From: Burkholderiaceae bacterium 16
GTDB lineage: Bacteria > Pseudomonadota > Gammaproteobacteria > Burkholderiales > Burkholderiaceae
NCBI GenBank assembly: GCA_000955785.1
Contig: JYOD01000017.1
Coordinates: forward strand, 228,063-292,062
Direction: 5' to 3'
Length of the DNA: 64,000 nt
Shown: positions 62,327-64,000 of the stretch, in pieces
Numbering within the stretch: position 1 is the stretch's first letter
Layout of the letters: each line of letters begins with the position of its first letter
Notes under the pieces: generated by a model
Seen by the model: the letters and a program-made list of their open reading frames with translations, nothing else
What the model was told of the DNA's origin: nothing
Databases searched by the model: none
Translations under genes and position numbers: made by a program

Positions 62327-63277
62327 GTGATCCGAGCAGACGACCCGTTCGACACCTATCTGCTGCGTGTGTTGTGCACGCTGATCGCGGAGCAAAGCGT
62401 ATCGCGCACGGCGATCCGCCTCAACCAGTCCCAGCCCGCCATCAGCGCGACGCTCAAACGTCTGCGCGAAATCTTCGGCGACCCGCTGCTGAACCGGGAA
62501 AAGAATGTGATGGTGCCGACCGAGCGCGCGGTGCAACTGGCCCGCAGCGCCCAGGCCGCGCTGGTCGCGCTGGACAAGCTGCTGGTCGACGAGGATGCCT
62601 TCGATCCCGCCACCACGGAACAGAGCTTCACGGTGGCGATGCCGGACTACCTGGCCCCGACTTTCTTCGCGCACGTGGTGAAGGCGTTCAGGGCATCGGC
62701 GCCGCGGGCCAGGCTGGTGACGCAGGCGCTCGGGCCGCAATATGACTACGAACAGGCCCTGGCGGAAGGCACCGTGGATATCGTGATCGGCAACTGGCCC
62801 AGCCCGCCTGAGCACCTGCATCTGTCGGTGCTGCTCGAAGACGAAGTCGTCTGCGTGCTCGCCGACGACAATCCGCTGGCGAAGGCGGGCAAGATGACGG
62901 CCGAAGCCTATCTGCAGGCGCCGCATATCGTGCCGATGCCGTATTCGCGCGGCCAGCGCGGCGTGGTGGAGACCGGCCTGGGCACGCTGCGGCTGCACCG
63001 CGACCGCAAGGTCAGTTGCCCGTATTTCAGCCTGGCCCCCAACCTGATCCCGGGCACGGACCTGATCCTGACCACCGCGCGGCATTTCGCCAACTACTAC
63101 GCGGCAAGCCTGCCGCTGGCCATCGTCGGCTCCCCGATCTCGTTCCCGTTCATGCGGTTCTACCAGTTGTGGCACCCGTCGCGCCATCGCTCTGTCTCGC
63201 ACGTGTGGCTGCGTGGCTTGCTGACCGACGCCTCCGAGGAACTCCGGCGCCTGCGCGACATGCCCAGGCAGGCCTAG
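62327..63277 (+). CDS. LysR-family regulator of the purine locus
   Basis: 316 residues from GTG 62327, chosen because AGGAG lies seven bases upstream; an in-frame frame extends to 62120 without homology. Winged HTH: LCTLIAEQSVSRTAIRLN, QSQPAISATLKRLREIFG, DPLLNREKN, of the NodD/PcpR/NahR-like LysR group. Effector domain follows (VVETGLGTLRLHRD, LTTARHFANYY). Divergent from the MFS-hydrolase-guaD unit and upstream of uraD, it is the probable activator of both, responding to a purine breakdown product (inference). Confidence 0.88.
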   Translation: MIRADDPFDTYLLRVLCTLIAEQSVSRTAIRLNQSQPAISATLKRLREIFGDPLLNREKNVMVPTERAVQLARSAQAALVALDKLLVDEDAFDPATTEQSFTVAMPDYLAPTFFAHVVKAFRASAPRARLVTQALGPQYDYEQALAEGTVDIVIGNWPSPPEHLHLSVLLEDEVVCVLADDNPLAKAGKMTAEAYLQAPHIVPMPYSRGQRGVVETGLGTLRLHRDRKVSCPYFSLAPNLIPGTDLILTTARHFANYYAASLPLAIVGSPISFPFMRFYQLWHPSRHRSVSHVWLRGLLTDASEELRRLRDMPRQA

Positions 63278-63401
63278 CGGCGCGCCTCCATCCGGAATTG
63301 CTATACGTGCTATAGGAGCCAGCCCCTCCTGCCCGGACCGCCTTCGTCCCTATACTCGGCGCATCGATTCATCTCACCCCCGAACCGGACGACGACATCC
63401 C

Positions 63402-63947
63402 ATGCAAGCGAACCACGACCTTCACGCCATCAATGCCATGGACAAAGCCACGTTCACGCGTGCCCTGGGCGACGTGTTCGAACATTCTCCCGAAGTGGCC
63501 GAGGCGGCCTGGGAGGCGCGCCCCTTCCCCACGGTTGCCGCGCTGCACGACGCGATGATGGCCGCGATCCGCCGCCGCGACGAAGCGGCCCAGAGGGCTT
63601 TCCTGTGCCGCCATCCGCCGCTCTCGGCGCGTGCCATCCGCGCCGGCGCGCTGACCGAGGCGTCGAGCGCGGAGCAAAAGAGCGCGGGGCTGGATGGGCT
63701 GGCGGAAAGCGAGGAAGCGCAACTGCAGTTGATGAACCAGGCTTATCAGGTGCAGCATGGTTTTCCCTTCATCATCTGCGTGCGGCACTACACGCGGGAC
63801 GGAATCTTCTTCGAACTGGAGAAGCGCACCGGCCGCAGCACGGCGCGCGAACTGGAGGAAGCCCTGGACCATGTGCAGGCCATTACCCGCGGGAGGCTGC
63901 AGCGTTGCATCGGATTTGCGGCGGGTCACCCTGTGCAGGGAATATGA
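63402..63947 (+). CDS. uraD: OHCU decarboxylase
   Basis: 181 residues. Family marks: the catalytic His in LCRHPPLS, SSAEQKSAGLDG, and FPFIICVRHYTRDG near the C-terminus. UraD converts 2-oxo-4-hydroxy-4-carboxy-5-ureidoimidazoline to S-allantoin, the third step after urate oxidase and UraH. It stands alone after the LysR gene (124 bases) and is followed by a clear hairpin. TATACT at 63351-63356 may be its -10 element. Confidence 0.93.
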   Translation: MQANHDLHAINAMDKATFTRALGDVFEHSPEVAEAAWEARPFPTVAALHDAMMAAIRRRDEAAQRAFLCRHPPLSARAIRAGALTEASSAEQKSAGLDGLAESEEAQLQLMNQAYQVQHGFPFIICVRHYTRDGIFFELEKRTGRSTARELEEALDHVQAITRGRLQRCIGFAAGHPVQGI

Positions 63948-63950
63948 GAA

Positions 63951-63975
63951 AAGGCGGCCCTGCTGGGCCGCCTTT
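63951..63975 (+). terminator. Terminator-like hairpin after uraD
   Basis: AAGGCGGCCC-TGCT-GGGCCGCCTT, perfect 10-bp stem with a 4-base loop, four bases after the uraD stop and followed by a short T/C stretch. Confidence 0.7.
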
Positions 63976-64000
63976 CACTTGCCTGCTACCGTGCGATCTC

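Noticed and set aside
63301..63315. CTATA-CGTGC-TATAG as an operator for uraD
   Set aside because: Arms of five bases are too short to separate from chance, and the sequence does not match the candidate LysR box.

Overview
The window is high-GC chromosomal DNA from a beta-proteobacterium of the order Burkholderiales, most likely Cupriavidus or a close relative. The grounds are the aerobic benzoyl-CoA (box) cluster, the many LysR, TetR and MFS genes, TRAP and HyuAB modules, and a dispersed repeat of a kind I associate with Cupriavidus/Ralstonia. Species identity is inference. I see no rRNA, tRNA, CRISPR array, transposase or phage genes.

Layout. 1-750: 3' end of a Fic gene. 1249-3657: YfiR-YfiN-YfiB, a periplasm-to-c-di-GMP signalling set. 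3789-7987: amino-acid catabolism (leucine-type dehydrogenase, a UspA protein, and kbl-tdh for threonine to glycine plus acetyl-CoA). 8298-12598: four-gene sugar/polyol-type ABC importer. 12744-20313: TetR regulator divergent from hyuA-hyuB and an NMT1/SsuA-type ABC importer, with two matching operator-like palindromes. 20383-26451: heavy-metal-type RND efflux operon with a small His-containing ORF in front. 26467-28282: TetR regulator divergent from an extended SDR, with a palindrome on the promoter. 28316-30246: Ada-type protein lacking three zinc cysteines, next to a 2OG-Fe(II) oxygenase. 30444-34578: TRAP operon (DctP, fused DctQM, LacI regulator) behind a 28-bp palindrome. 34694-37832: two unknown proteins and an MFS exporter with a C-terminal monooxygenase-like domain. 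37858-40170: RecB-like nuclease fused to an XPD/Rad3 helicase, with a LexA-type box upstream. 40477-44324: soluble hybrid histidine kinase and NadE. 44325-47717: dispersed repeat, GNAT remnant, DUF3016 protein, LysR and MFS pair. 47881-59059: complete box pathway. 59179-63947: purine/urate catabolism (GuaD, two 5-hydroxyisourate hydrolases of which one is Tat-exported, MFS, LysR, UraD).

How genes work together. In the box block an AAHS symporter imports benzoate and BclA makes benzoyl-CoA. BoxA and BoxB epoxidise it, BoxC opens the ring, BoxD oxidises the semialdehyde, and BoxR is the expected benzoyl-CoA-responsive repressor. TGCA-N6-TGCW motifs lie in both boxR-flanking promoter regions. 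In the purine block, guanine deamination, 5-hydroxyisourate hydrolysis and OHCU decarboxylation are encoded, but no urate-oxidising enzyme is visible.

The observations I find most worth checking are the zinc-ligand-poor Ada and its oxygenase partner, the LexA-boxed nuclease-helicase, the duplicated hydroxyisourate hydrolases, the dispersed repeat with a compensated hairpin, and the operator/regulator pairs.
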